Below are positions 1 through 11,834 of a stretch of DNA of 64,000 nucleotides, one piece after another (within the stretch, counting starts at the first letter, position 1; each line of letters begins with the position of its first letter). The DNA is from Pterobdella sp. o SKG-2022 (lineage: Eukaryota > Annelida > Clitellata > Hirudinida > Piscicolidae): positions 32,656,956 to 32,720,955 of the forward strand of contig OZ038320.1 of assembly GCA_964035795.1 (NCBI GenBank), in the 5' to 3' direction. A program made the translations under genes and the position numbers. The notes under the pieces are model-generated. The model had not been told where the DNA came from, did no database searches, and worked only from the letters and a program-made list of their open reading frames with translations.

Positions 1-336
1 AATCTTTTTATTAATTCTATCTAACCTCTGTCGGTCTTGATTATTATAGTCACTTTTACTTGAAGTATTTTCGTTAGTATTTCCATTATTAACAGTTTTA
101 AAAACAGTACTGTCATTATAAACATTACCATCAGCACCATTAGTATCACTAGATTTATCAGTTCTTTCATCACTTTTGTTTTTTTTAATTTCTGTTAAAT
201 ACAAGTAATAATTGCATTTATAATCGGTTGTAACATTGTCATCATCACCAACGTCATTCTCATCCCTGGACTCAATGCTTTTCTTGAACTTTTGAACATC
301 AATTAGGATTTGTTGATGTTTTTCTGCAGTTAGCAT
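1..336 (-). CDS. Partial hypothetical protein (runs off left edge)
   Basis: An open frame starts at an ATG at 334-336 and stays open for 112 codons to the window edge, so the product is truncated. The start reads MLTAEKHQQILIDVQKFKKS, a charged stretch that could form a short coiled coil. It is followed by an acidic, Asn/Ser/Asp-rich part (for example ESRDENDVGDDDN). Codon content is less repetitive than its surroundings, which supports real coding. It could instead be an internal exon: a possible acceptor (ctgcag) lies at the start, but it would break this frame. It lies downstream of, and on the same strand as, the Glu/Asn-rich ORF at 2338-3477 and the long ORF at 7386-12338, so all three may belong to one gene. 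I recognise no family. Confidence 0.45.
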   Translation of the reverse strand, partial: MLTAEKHQQILIDVQKFKKSIESRDENDVGDDDNVTTDYKCNYYLYLTEIKKNKSDERTDKSSDTNGADGNVYNDSTVFKTVNNGNTNENTSSKSDYNNQDRQRLDRINKKI

Positions 337-360
337 GTATATTCTTTCTTTTTTTATTTT

Positions 361-680
361 ATTATTGTTGTTATGGTTATTATTATTATAATTATTATTA
401 TTATGATTATTATAATTATTGTTTTTATTATGATTATTGATATTTTTGATAGAATTATTATATTTTTCACTCTTGATATTCATATTATTATAGCCATTTT
501 TATAATTATTTTGATTTTTTGTAGTGTTATTAGTATCTTCATTTCTATTACTATGTTCACTTTTGTTACTTCTGAAAGTTCTTTCATCATCATCATCATC
601 ACCACCACCACCACCATCATCATCACCACCACCTTCATCATCATCATCATCATTATCATCATCATCATTCAACATCATAT
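361..680. repeat. ATT and CAT/CAC simple-sequence tract
   Basis: TTATTATTA-type sequence (361-540) passes into CATCATCAC-type sequence (585-675). The ORFs crossing it in both directions are poly-Ile or poly-Met and show no protein character. Confidence 0.8.
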
Positions 681-1169
681 AAAGAGGAAACTTAAAGATG
701 GGAGTGGAGGGAAGAGAGGTGGTTGGTTGTGAGAAGAGAACTTTGGCAGCTGAAACAACAATGTAGACACATAACTTTCTCATCATAATGATATAAAATC
801 ATTTTTTAAATGGATTTTAAATCATTGTATAATGGTAGTATATATAGAGACATTCGATGTATTTTTGAATGCCTGGTAGTTTATGTTTAGGAACGTTTAA
901 ATCGGGCTTCCAAGTAGTCTCCAAGTTTCAACAAAAATATTTGAAGCTTCAACGCCAACAGTCATCACAACAAAATCTATCTAGTCAACACTGAATTTCA
1001 TTGTTGCAAACATTTGTGGCATGCCAAGCCTCCGCCCCCAGATGGTGATGACGGTTATGTAGATATTATATGAGGTTCATATGATAGGAGCATCTCAAAA
1101 GAATATAATTCTCATAATATATAACAACTCTTCATAATTATGATAAAAATCTCATAATGATATCACTTC

Positions 1170-1325
1170 AAGCCACCGACCTTTGACGCACACAAACTCA
1201 ATGTCCAAGTATGAGGTGAGGTCATCAGGGCAAGGTTTAACCTTTGACCTCAGTGAACTGACCTTGAAATAACATAATGGCCGTCCTGAACAGAGCGCTT
1301 CAACTTCCTCTATGACGTCATACGA
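1170..1325. promoter_or_regulatory. Cluster of nuclear-receptor half-sites plus a CRE
   Basis: Within 150 bases of otherwise AT-rich DNA there is an AGGTCA-type half-site (gaggtcatc, 1217-1225). A direct repeat with one-base spacing follows, read on the minus strand as AGGTCA-A-AGGTTA (1238-1250). An extended half-site TCAAGGTCA lies on the minus strand at 1259-1267. A perfect palindromic CRE, TGACGTCA, lies at 1313-1320. Such elements are bound by HNF4/RXR/COUP-type receptors, by ERR/FTZ-F1-type receptors and by CREB/ATF proteins respectively. No start site is visible nearby, so an enhancer or intronic element is possible. Function is inferred only from motif matches. Confidence 0.4.
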
Positions 1326-1564
1326 ACATCCTAAATATCCATAATTTTTGGTAACGCACCTGCCTATCTTCTTCCGGCCATATCTGACGTATGATGGATA
1401 TTTTTGAAATTTTTAAATTGAAAGAAAATTTTTTTAAATTTTTTTATGTGAAAGTTCAAAAAAAACAATAAGTTCTGAAATAAAATTGATTGTCAAAAAG
1501 CTGCATGAAACCTAACTGAAATAAAGAAATCAAAAATTTCGAAAACCCTTCTCTAATTGATGGT

Positions 1565-1670
1565 GGTTGGAGGAGAAGGAGAAGAAGGAGGAAAAGGAAG
1601 AAGAGGAGTAGAAGGAAGAAGAGGAGGAGAAGGAGAAGGAGAAGGAGAAGGAGGAGGAGGAGAACGATGA
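1565..1670. repeat. GAA/GGA purine tract
   Basis: Irregular gaaggaggagaagg purine-only sequence about 100 bases long, with no open frame of interest. Confidence 0.75.
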
Positions 1671-1774
1671 ATATGACATTAGTTTGGAAGGTGGTGTGAT
1701 GTAGGAGAGAGACAGAATGTAAAACTAAACGAAGATTTTAAAATTGCTTTTAACGTTCTCGTTTTGAATTTAAA

Positions 1775-1920
1775 AAATGAATTTAAAAATGAATTTAAAA
1801 AATGAATTTAAAAAATGAATTTAAAAAATGAATTTAAAAAATGAATTCAAAAAATGAATTTAAAAATGAATTTAAAAATGAATTTAAAAAATGAATTTAA
1901 AAATGAATTTTAAAAAAAAA
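1775..1920. repeat. Short tandem repeat, unit about 13-15 bp (atttaaaaaatga)
   Basis: About ten copies of a unit like atttaaaaaatga, varying mainly in the length of the A run. Confidence 0.85.
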
Positions 1921-2074
1921 TGAACACTAAAAAATGTAAACAGAAAGTATAAGAGAAACACTAGAAAAAAAAACAATGAAAAATAAAAAAATCATAATTA
2001 GAACAAAAGTTGAGATGCAAATAATAAAAATTAATGGACAAAACACATAATATAGATAACAGTAAGTTAAAAAA

Positions 2075-2325
2075 GAAATGATAATAGAAATAATAATAAA
2101 AAATAATAATAATAGAAATAATAATAAAAAATAATAATAATAGAAATAATAATAAAAAATAATAATAATAGAAATAATAATAAAAAATGATAATAATAGA
2201 AATAATAATAAAAAATGATAATAATAGAAATAATAATAAAAAATAATAATAATAGAAATAATAATAAAAAATAATAATAATAGAAATAATAATAAAAAAT
2301 AATAATAATAATAGAAATAATAAAA
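2075..2325. repeat. 28-bp AT-only minisatellite
   Basis: About eight copies of a 28-bp unit made of agaaa followed by taa triplets. Because 28 is not a multiple of three, the minus-strand frame through it cycles between poly-Tyr, poly-Leu and poly-Ile. That explains the 126-codon ORF at 1961-2341 as an artefact. Confidence 0.85.
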
Positions 2326-2337
2326 AAAAATGTGAAC

Positions 2338-2835
2338 TCACATTGCTTCTGTTATTAATATAACGTTTGAGAATTCAAGAGACCCCTTTATGAGTTTATT
2401 GATGTTTTTATTGTTATTATTATTGATATTATTACTTTTATTTTTAGTATAATTGCGATTTTCTGTTTCATTAACAATCACCGTATCATTATTTTTATTA
2501 TTTATATTATTTTTATTATTATTATTGTTGTTATTGCTTTTTTTATTTTTGGACCCACTCATAGATTGATCTTTTAAAACCCTCTCTATATTATTCCTCA
2601 TCAAATCAAAATTTTTCTTTACAATTTTATTCTTATTGTTTTTCTTGTAAGTAGTCACAACACCGTTTTTATTCTTCATATTATTATTGTTATTATTCTT
2701 ATTTTTATTATTTTTACTTCTATTGTCGTTACTATTTTTGATGCTATTATTATTCAAACTTGTAAATCCATCTATTACTGTAATGTTTTTCCGCATTTTT
2801 TCCATATTATTACCATGATACTTCACTAAGCGGGA

Positions 2836-2871
<36 letters not shown>

Positions 2872-3477
2872 TTCTTTTTCTTCTTCTTCTTCTTTTTCTT
2901 CTTCTTCTTCTTCTTCTTCTTCTTCTTCTTCTTCTTCTTCTTCTTCTTCTTCTTCTTCTTCTTCTTCTTCTTCTTCTTCTTCTTCTTCTTCTTCTTCTTC
3001 TTCTTCTTCAACATCATTATTTTTTTGCTTTTCCTCATATTTTCCATCTTTTTTTTTGTCTGTCTTATATTCATATTTTCCCTCATTTTTATTTTTCCCT
3101 TTTTCCATTTTTTCAATCTTTTCCAACGTTTTTTCATTATTAGCTTTTTTTTCTGCAATTTTTTCTACAATATCATTCTTATTCTTCATTCTCTTTTTTT
3201 CACGCTTTTTTTTCTGCTTCAAATTTTTTTCTTTTATTTGTTTTCTGCTTTCTTCTTCTTCTTTTCCTTTTTTTTTATCTTTTTCTTCTTCTTCTTCTTC
3301 TTCTTCTTTTTCTTCTTCTTCTTCTTCTTCTTCTTCTTCTTCTTCTTCTTCTTCTTCTTCTTCTTCTTCTTCTTCTTTTTCTTCTTCTTCTTCATCATCA
3401 TCTTCCTCCTCACATCGCACATCAACATCGTCAAACTGACAAAAATCTACACAAAAGGTACCTGAGAAAAATTTCAA
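2338..3477 (-). CDS. Glu/Asn-rich hypothetical protein or exon
   Basis: A 379-codon open frame alternates poly-Glu and poly-Asp tracts ((GAA)n, (GAT)n) with lysine-rich and Asn-rich stretches. Non-repetitive islands such as MEKMRKNITVIDGFTSL and MRNNIERVLKDQSMSG suggest it is translated. The apparent N-terminus (MKFFSGTFCV) overlaps two good acceptors on the minus strand, ttttctcag and tttttgtcag. The true exon may therefore begin at FDDVDVRCEEE (about 3441), in a phase compatible with the donor at the end of the 1650-codon ORF. Poly-acidic tracts are common in nuclear proteins, but no domain is recognisable. The poly-Glu tracts are hypermutable GAA microsatellites. I cannot exclude chance openness of a repeat-rich stretch. 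Confidence 0.45.
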
Positions 3478-3753
3478 ATACCATAATTTTTTAAATTTTT
3501 ATATTTTGCAACTTATTTTTCATTCATATTTATAATTATGCTGTTCCGAGTCTTGTGAGATGTACTAAGCTTTATATCATTTCTATCATTTTTGTTTGTT
3601 TTCCATTTTTAATATTTTTTCATTATGACCAATTTGTTTTTAAGTTTTGATTGTTAATCAAACGAAGTTTTTCCAATTCTATAATTTAGTTTTGCAAAAC
3701 CATGCAACCTTCTCTTTATTCTGAACTAAAAATATAGCTCTAATACGTTTCAG

Positions 3754-3931
3754 CGATGTAATGTAATGCGGTATTTATAAAGCGCTTTTCCTTATAGATC
3801 AAAGCGCTTGCTACAAATTTAATGAAAAGAAAACACACTGTGGAACAGGTGCTAATTGTCGGCCCACGCGGGATCGAGCCTGGTAACTTTAGATAATTAG
3901 TCTAATGCTCAACCATTGAGCTATAGGGGCC
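3754..3931 (-). mobile_element. tRNA-derived SINE
   Basis: Read on the minus strand the element starts with a tRNA-like head (3931 to about 3858). Its A box is TAGCTCAATGG (3913-3923) and its B box is GGCTCGATCCC (3870-3880). An anticodon arm can be drawn with stem TTAGA/TCTAA and loop CTAATTA, giving AAT (Ile-like). The acceptor stem pairs only partly and the T stem is poor, so it is not a functional tRNA gene. A body follows with two copies of the palindrome AAGCGCTT, which resembles the conserved central cores of animal SINE superfamilies. The end is a short ATTACATTACAT tail. The head, internal RNA polymerase III promoter, core and simple tail are the standard layout of a tRNA-SINE. Confidence 0.8.
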
Positions 3932-4326
3932 AAACTATAATTGCTATAATATCAACCTCAATATGAAAGTCATTCAGAAATAACTTTTTATTCCATTTTT
4001 TAATTTAAAATTATTTTTATTTTGTTATGTTCAGCCATCGCCAGTATCATAACTTTGGGCTTCCTTATTTTATCGTCTTTATCCCCATCTCCAGGTGTTC
4101 TCTATCACTCTCTCCTTCATTATTTCAATTGTAGTTTCGAAATCATTCTTAATATAATATAATTTTGGTTTTCATATTTCATTTGTAATTTTAAAATTAT
4201 TTTGAATATAATTTTTTTTTCATATTTCACAATTATTATTATTATTATTCTTATTTATTGGGAGCGACCAAGCATTTGATGAGTCATTTGTTACGAATAA
4301 ACAAGGGATTCATATTGTTCTTATTT

Positions 4327-5160
4327 TTGATTTCATCATCCTCTTCATCATTCCCTTCTTCATCATCCTCTTCATCATCCTCTTCATCATCCTCTTCATC
4401 ATTCCCTTCTTCATCATTCTCTTCATCATCCTCTTCATCATCCTCTTCATCATCCTCTTCATCATTCCCTTCTTCATCATCCTCTTCATCATTCCCTTCT
4501 TCATCATCATCTTCATCATCCTCTTCATCATTCCCTTCTTCATCCTCTTCATAATTCCCTTCTTCATCGTCCTCTTCTTCATCATCCTCTTCATCATCCT
4601 CTTCATCATTCCCTTCTTCATCGTCCTCTTCTTCATCATCCTCTTCATCATCCTCTTCATCATCTTCTTCATCATCCTCTTCATCATCCTCTTCATCATC
4701 CTCTTCATCATCCTCTTCATCATTCCCTTCTTCATCCTCTTCATCATTCCCTTCTTCATCATCCTCTTCATCATTCCCTTCTTCATCGTCCTCTTCTTCA
4801 TCATCCTCTTCTTCATCATCCTCTTCTTCATCATCCTCTTCATCATTCCCTTCTTCATCGTCCTCTTCTTCATCATCCTCTTCATCATCCTCTTCATCAT
4901 CTTCTTCATCATCCTCTTCATCATCCTCTTCATCATCCTCTTCATCATCCTCTTCATCATTCCCTTCTTCATCCTCTTCATCATTCCCTTCTTCATCATC
5001 CTCTTCATCATTCCCTTCTTCATCGTCCTCTTCTTCATCATCCTCTTCTTCATCATCCTCTTCTTCATCATCCTCTTCTTCATCATCCTCTTCATCATTC
5101 CCTTCTTCATCGTCCTCTTCTTCATCATCCTCTTCTTCATCATCCTCTTTTTTCTCTTCT
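4327..5160. repeat. TTCATCATCCTC minisatellite with 237-bp higher-order period
   Basis: The array is built from ttcatcatcctc and ttcatcattccc sub-units. A 237-bp block repeats: the segment beginning tcgtcctcttcttc at 4621 recurs at 4858 with almost identical order of variants. The minus-strand frame is open for 295 codons (4284-5171) and reads as EEDD and GNDEE modules. 237 is a multiple of three, so the open frame survives duplication. No unique coding sequence flanks it except MKKKEEKKE, so translation is doubtful. Confidence 0.85.
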
Positions 5161-5171
5161 TTTTTTTTCAT

Positions 5172-6440
5172 TTTATCTGTTTCTTTTTTTTCGTTCTTCT
5201 TTTTTTACTCGTTTTCTTTTTTTCTCTCCAGCGCCATCATCACTTTCTTCTCAAATAAAATTTTAATTTTGCTAAACTCATCAGCTCTGAGGTTGTTTGA
5301 AATCTGAATTTTTTTTTTTAATGGTCTCCCATTATTTTTATATTAAGACCCTCTTCACCATCATTTTTTTTTAGCTCCATAGCAAATACGGTTATTATAA
5401 TCTTTTACATTTTATTATTGAATTACATTATTTTTTTTATTTTTATGATTTTATTTCATTTTTTTTTTGCACGCACAACATCAAAAGTGCGGAGTTGAAT
5501 TGCAAATTTCTCCACTACGAAACGATATAAATTACGTCTGACAGCGTTTCAGGTTTTTATGATTTAATCTATTTTAATCCCGACTTGATAATTTTGTTTC
5601 ATATTTAATTTAAATGTTACTTAATTTAGATTTTTCTAAATTACTAATTAACTAAAAAACTAATTTGAAAATGTAATTTTTTTGCTTTTATACGTTTATT
5701 TGAAAATATTAAACGAAATTTGAGTTGAAAACAATAATAAAAAAAATAAAAAACAAAATAAATGCATAATATTGGATGGACTTTTTCCTGTTACATTTCT
5801 TTTTGAAGCTGAATTTAATTAGTCGTTCAAAAACTTTGAAAATTTTTTGGAAAATATTTCAAATGCTTTTTTAAATAGTATATTTTTTGTATTTTTTTAT
5901 TGTACGTTTTGATAATTGTTTAATTGTGATATACTTTTATTCTTTCACTGAATTTTTTTTAATACTTTAGCAACTAATAAAACTGAGAAACAAGTTGTAA
6001 ATTTTGGAGCTTTTATTGTTTTTTGGGCAAATTCACAAATTCAAAACTGACCTCGAAGGAAGAAAAACAAAGCAAAAACTAAAATGACAGAGAGAGATTT
6101 CATCTTTTTTCAACTTTTTCTATATTTTTCATCATTATCTGAATCTGTTGTTATTTATAATTACGAATTATTTATCAGTTTTGAAAACTGATAGAATCTC
6201 GTTATTTACTCCTTTTCTACTGTTATTTATTGATTTCAACTTTTTAAAAATCCTAATTTGGTTATATTCAAAATTTTTTCAAACAATTAGTTAAAAATAA
6301 TTCTACAAAACAATTATTCGATATAATTTTAACACCAATGCTCCCTGTGTTAAACATTTTGCATAATTTCATATATATGCACGACTAAGTTTATATATCG
6401 AAAACCATTTCAACTTTATTTTCCAATTTGCACGGAATTT
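5172..6440. other. AT-rich stretch without recognisable gene
   Basis: T-rich then A/T-mixed sequence with frequent stops in all frames. I see no repeat array or RNA gene. Confidence 0.6.
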
Positions 6441-6496
6441 TTTATCAAAGACTTTTCGATATTTGAAAAATTATCAACACCACAATCTCCACATAC

Positions 6497-6679
6497 AAAC
6501 ACAAGCCAGGTTTGCAGAAAAGGCGCTTAAGCTCAAGAAACGATTTGAGATGTTTAGGAGCATTAGGTTGAGGCACTGTAGCGGTTGCTTGATGAGCAGT
6601 GATTGAGATTAAAACAAATATACCAAAATTGTTCAAATTGGAATCTTTGGGCAACTGATCAAGACAGTCATTGGGAGAT
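6497..6679 (-). CDS. Candidate internal exon, unknown protein
   Basis: On the minus strand a good acceptor (tttcttcag, just upstream of 6679) opens a GC-richer frame with balanced amino-acid use: SPNDCLDQLPKDSNLNNF, then ITAHQATATVPQPNAPKHL and FLELKRLFCKPGL. It ends at a donor-like gtatgt (6496 and below) or gtttgt (6500 and below). Composition and flanking splice signals differ sharply from the neighbouring AT-rich DNA. Its phase does not fit the donor at the end of the 7386-12338 ORF directly, so either another exon intervenes or it belongs to a different gene or mobile element. No family recognised. Confidence 0.4.
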
Positions 6680-7385
6680 CTGAAGAAACCAGTTTGGAGA
6701 GCCTTTTAATCACGTGGTTTGAGGTTGTCATTGTTTTGATTGATATGTATGATTGTTTTTATTAAAAATTGGCCATTGTGGAAATATTTTCAATTAATAA
6801 AACAAGAACGATTTCAAATTTTATTTCAGCCACAACGACAACAAATTTACAATTGGGAATAATTTATAGTGACTCCAATCATGAAAAGTGAATCGAATAT
6901 AATTAATAGCATTTTTTCATTTAAAGTGCATTTAATTTTAAATAATTAAAATTCGATTATATTCTCCATTAAACCTATATGTGATCATGCGCAAAAGTTA
7001 CTCAATGATCAATCATGAAAGAAATCAAAGAATAGTTGAAAAATTTCTGTTTGTATTTACATCGAATACATGAAATGACTCGTTTGGAATATCAATAACT
7101 TCAATATATTTACAAAATAATTCACATTCAATTTTTGAGACCAAATCCGATTAACTTTCCATCAATTCAGTTGAGACCTCATCAAATGATCGCATCACTT
7201 CATCCTTTCCTCTCCACATACACTTTTCATCTCATTATTTCTGCTCCAAACTTCATCTGTCTTCTCACCATCACCATCTTCCACTACCTTTTCATCATTC
7301 TTCCCCTCCATCTCTATCTCACCATTTTCTTCTTCATCACCATTAGTCTTTCTCTTCATCACCATTAACCTCCTCCTCTTTCTCT
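6680..7385. other. Intergenic or intronic AT-rich stretch
   Basis: Mostly AT-rich, turning into a pyrimidine-rich catc/cttc stretch at 7195-7385. The short ORFs there are repeat shadows. Confidence 0.6.
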
Positions 7386-10300
7386 TCATCCCACCTTACC
7401 CACCTCATGGTTGATGGGGCATGACTTGAGAAGACCTGCCGAACCAACAGATGGGGGTAGTGTGGGAGAAAGTTTCAGCTTTAATGGTGATGATAATGAT
7501 GATAGGGGATAGAAAGAAGGAAGGTTGAATGAAGGAATCAAAGGATTGACTGACGGGATGAGTGATGGGTGGAAGAAGGAAGGAAGAGGATAAAATGGTG
7601 GCTGGTGAGTGGATAATTTTTGAAATGGATTGGAATCAGAAAGAGATAAAAAAGAGTTTAAATAGCTAGCTGATAGGACATCCGATGGCGGAGGGATGGG
7701 CGGGTAGATAGGTGGGGAGAACTTTTTAGTCGACAGATCTAGAGGGTAGTTGTTAGTGTTGATGTTGTTGATTTCAATATCGGTCTCATCCATACCATCA
7801 ACATCTATAAACTCTTCTGTCTGTTGTTGGTTTTGTTGTTGGTGGTAAAAGTACGATGACAAAAATGGGTTGCATAAAAGTGAATTCAACAAGAGTGCAG
7901 ATGACTCTAAATAAGTGTTCAAATTTGAAATATAATCCTCATTATTGTCCTCTCTCTTCTCCCTCAGTATCTTGTTCTCAAATATGTTCTCATAGTTGAA
8001 CTTCATGTACATCGCGTCGTTTTTTGTTGTATTTTTTCTGTCGCCAGATGGCAGAAAAGTATTGTTTGCATTCAAAATATTTTTTGTAAAATTTTCGTAT
8101 AAGTTTTTAATGTTATGATCCTTATGTTCGGAATAGTCGTGCCTGCTATTGTTATCGTTATTATTTGTTTGATTGCTCTTAAGCCTCCATCTCAAGAACT
8201 CGCTATAATTTTTGCAATTTATTGCATCCACATTCTCATAATTAATTTTGCTGTTTTTATTACTATTATTATGATTATGTTTTTTATCAAACTCAACAAA
8301 ACCGGATTCACCAAACAAACTAGAATGATTTTTTTCTGCGCTATCTTCTTCTATACATGATCTTTTGTCTTCTGGTTCCGGTGTATCTAAATCTATCACT
8401 TCCGTTCCTGGCGATAATACGTACCTTGTGCATTTGTGTGTTCGCTTAGATCCTCTTGTTCTCATCCCCACTCTCATATTATCATCATCATCGTGGTTCT
8501 TATCATTATTAACTTCTTTATTATTGTTGTTATTGTTATTTTTATTTTCAAAATGGATATTATTACTAGCGGTACTCTTGTCTTTATCAATTTTATTGCA
8601 AATGATGGGGCTGGTATTGACACCATTAGCACTAGTAATAATAGCCTTATTATTTTCAGTTAAGTTTGTTTGCTTTTTCGCTGATTCTCGATCAATATCA
8701 TCATCAATATTCTTATCAGCTTCACCATTATCTTTATCAACATCATCATTATCTTTATCAACATCACCATTATCTTTATCAACATCACCATTATCTTTAT
8801 CAACATCATCATTATCTTTATCAACATCATCATTATCCTTAGGAGAAATAGAAGCCTTCTTTTCCACTGAATCATGCTGGTGAATATGTTGTTTAGTGGA
8901 GGTTTTAAAAGATGGTATGGGTGTGTTATTTGTGTCTGTGGTTGTGGTAGAGTTTGGGTTGTGTTTGATTTTGAAGTGGTAGTTGAAGAAAGGGTAGTTG
9001 ATGTTGGGGTTGGAGAGGGAAGGTGTGTTGGTGTAAGGGTACGACTTGACTTTTGAGTTTGATGTGTGGAAATGAGTTTCACTATAGGTGGTTTGGTTCT
9101 TTTTACATTTTTGATAAGTGTCGTTTGTCGGAAGAATTTTAGAAAAACTTTTATTATTCGTCTTATTATTGTTGTTTTTATTGAAGTATGTATTAACATC
9201 ATTGCAATGTTCAACTTTGATAATTTTAGCATCACCACTGTCATATCCATCACTATTGCCACAAGGGGGCGATCCAGCACCGACGCGGAGGTCCAGGGAT
9301 CGATTTTTGGAAACGCATTTGGATGTTGATACTTCAGCTGCAAGGTCGTTGGTTACTTCTAAATTGTTTTCAACCATGTTTTCTGATACTTCAAAACTTT
9401 TGTGCCTTCTGACTGGGTTGAGGGGGGGGATTTTGGCAGGATTTCCAAGAGTGATTTGTGTCTCAAAATAATTTTCATTTGCTGATGGATCGTTTTCATT
9501 TGAAGGTTTTACATTTGTTGTTTTCGTTGTTGAATCAATAACGCGAGTAGGTGGATCATCACTTTTATTATTGTGATTTTTGTTGTTATTGTTGTTCTTA
9601 TTTATGACGTCGTTGTTTTCTGAAGAAATGAAAGTAGTTTTCCTATTTTTTGTTTCTTTCTTTTCTTGTTCTACGAATAATTTATCACCATTTTCATTAC
9701 TTTTATTTTTTTTATCTTCCTTGTTTATTTTATTATTTATATTATGAAGATCATTATCATGACCGAACTGTCGTTGGCTATTTGAATTGTTTATGTCAGA
9801 TCCATTAACATTATGCTTTTTATTTTTATTATTATTATTGTTTTTATTTTCATTATTTAGACTTTCCTTCAGATTAATATTGATATCCAGGATATTTTTT
9901 TTCTCATAATTATTATTGATATTATTATTGTTATTATTATTATTGATATTATTATTGATATTATTATTATTGATATTATTATTGATATTATTATTGTTAT
10001 TATTATTATTGATATTATTATTGATATTATTATTATTATTGTTATTATTATTATTGATATTATTATTATTATTATTGTTATTAATGATTTCATTCCAGTT
10101 ATTGGGATCATTTTTATTGTCTTCAGCAATACCATAGAAATTGTTATTATTATTGTTATTAGTATTATTATTGTTATTACTATTATTATTGTTATTGTTA
10201 TTACTATTATTATTGTTATTATTATTGTTATTATTATGTAAGCTTTGCACTCCGTTCTTTTTATGATCATTAATTTCGTTTTCGATATTGTTATTATCAT

Positions 10301-11802
10301 TATTTTTTTTATTATTAATAAAAAAATTATCATCTTTGAAAGTGATGTTTATTTTATAACTATTGATGAAGTCATCGTCCTTATTATTATCATCCAAATT
10401 TTTGTTGTTGATATTATTATTAATGTTGTTGTTGTTATTATTATTATTATTGTTTAAGTTATTTTTGTAACCATTTATTTTCTCATAACACTCGCCAAAG
10501 CTATTCATTATTGCTTTATTATTATTATTATTATTCTTATTTTTTTTATTTCGATTTTTTTTATTTGTATTACCGTTATTATTTTTATTGTTGTTGTTAT
10601 TAACGATGTTGTTGTTATCATTTTTATTATTGTTGTTATTATTAACGATGTTGTTGTTATCATTTTTATTATTTTTGTTATTATTTTTTATATTTTTATT
10701 ATTTTCGTTTTCCTTATTTTTGAACTTATTTGTCTCCCAGAAACAATAATTAATATTATTATTGAGTTTGATGAAGTTATTATTATCCTCATTATTATTA
10801 TTATTATTATTATTGAATTCATCTTTATTTTCTATACAAACAGTATGGCTTGTACAATTAATAAAGTTATCATTATTTTTATTATCAGTATTATTGTTGT
10901 TATTATTATCGATATTATTGTTGTTATTATTATCAGTATTATTGTTGTTATTATTATCGGTATTATTGTTGTTATTATTATCGGTATTATTGTTGTTATT
11001 ATTATCAGTATTATTACTATTGGTAATAGTAGAGGTGTTATTTATTTTTATTAGTTCATCGGCAGGGTAAATATTGTCGTTATTTTTATTATTACTTTCA
11101 TTATTGTTGTTATCTTCATTATTATTGATATTATCTTCATTATTATTAAAATTATTATTTAACAAGCATTTTTTGATTTCATAATTAACACACAAGCATT
11201 TCTGATAGTTATTATTACAAGCATTATAATTTATAGAATTCTGTTTACTATATACATTATCATTATGGCAAATAATGTTACGTTTGAAGTTGAAATTATT
11301 ATCAAATCTATAATTTGACGCATTCATTAGATTATAATTATTCGTGTTGTTTATGATGTTATCGTTCATTATGTTATGTAGTTTATGAGTTTTTGCGATG
11401 CTTTTTGCTTTGTAGTTGTTATTATTGTTATTTTTGTATTTATTGTTATTTTTTTTGTTTGCTGCTTGAATTAGCATAAGCATTTTGGCATTTGCTGAGT
11501 TTGTTATTGTGTTGTTTTTTCCATCATTATCAATATTATTATTCACTTGGTTGTTGTTGAGTAAATTACTATCCAAAAAATGTTGACTGTGTCTATAAGT
11601 ACTATTATTATAAAGGTAGTAATTATTGCTAGTTATGATGCTGTTATTATTACTATTATTATTATTATTATTATTGAAGTTGATGTTTTGATTATTATCT
11701 TTCGTAGCGATTCGGTATGAAAAATTATTATTATTATTATTATGTTTAGAAACCTCGCTTTTTTTAATGTAATTAGCATTCATCAAACTATGATTTTTAT
11801 TG

Positions 11803-11834
<32 letters not shown>

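Noticed and set aside
2826..3465. Poly-Lys, poly-Phe and poly-Ser ORFs overlapping the Glu-rich ORF
   Set aside because: They are shadow frames of the same GAA/TTC tracts; only the Glu/Asn frame has normal islands.
3858..3931. Functional tRNA-Ile gene
   Set aside because: T stem does not pair well, acceptor stem is mismatched, and the sequence continues into a SINE core and tail.
8365..9471. Plus-strand ORFs of 75-172 codons
   Set aside because: They are antisense to the motif-bearing part of the 1650-codon ORF and have repeat-like Leu/Ser/Val composition.
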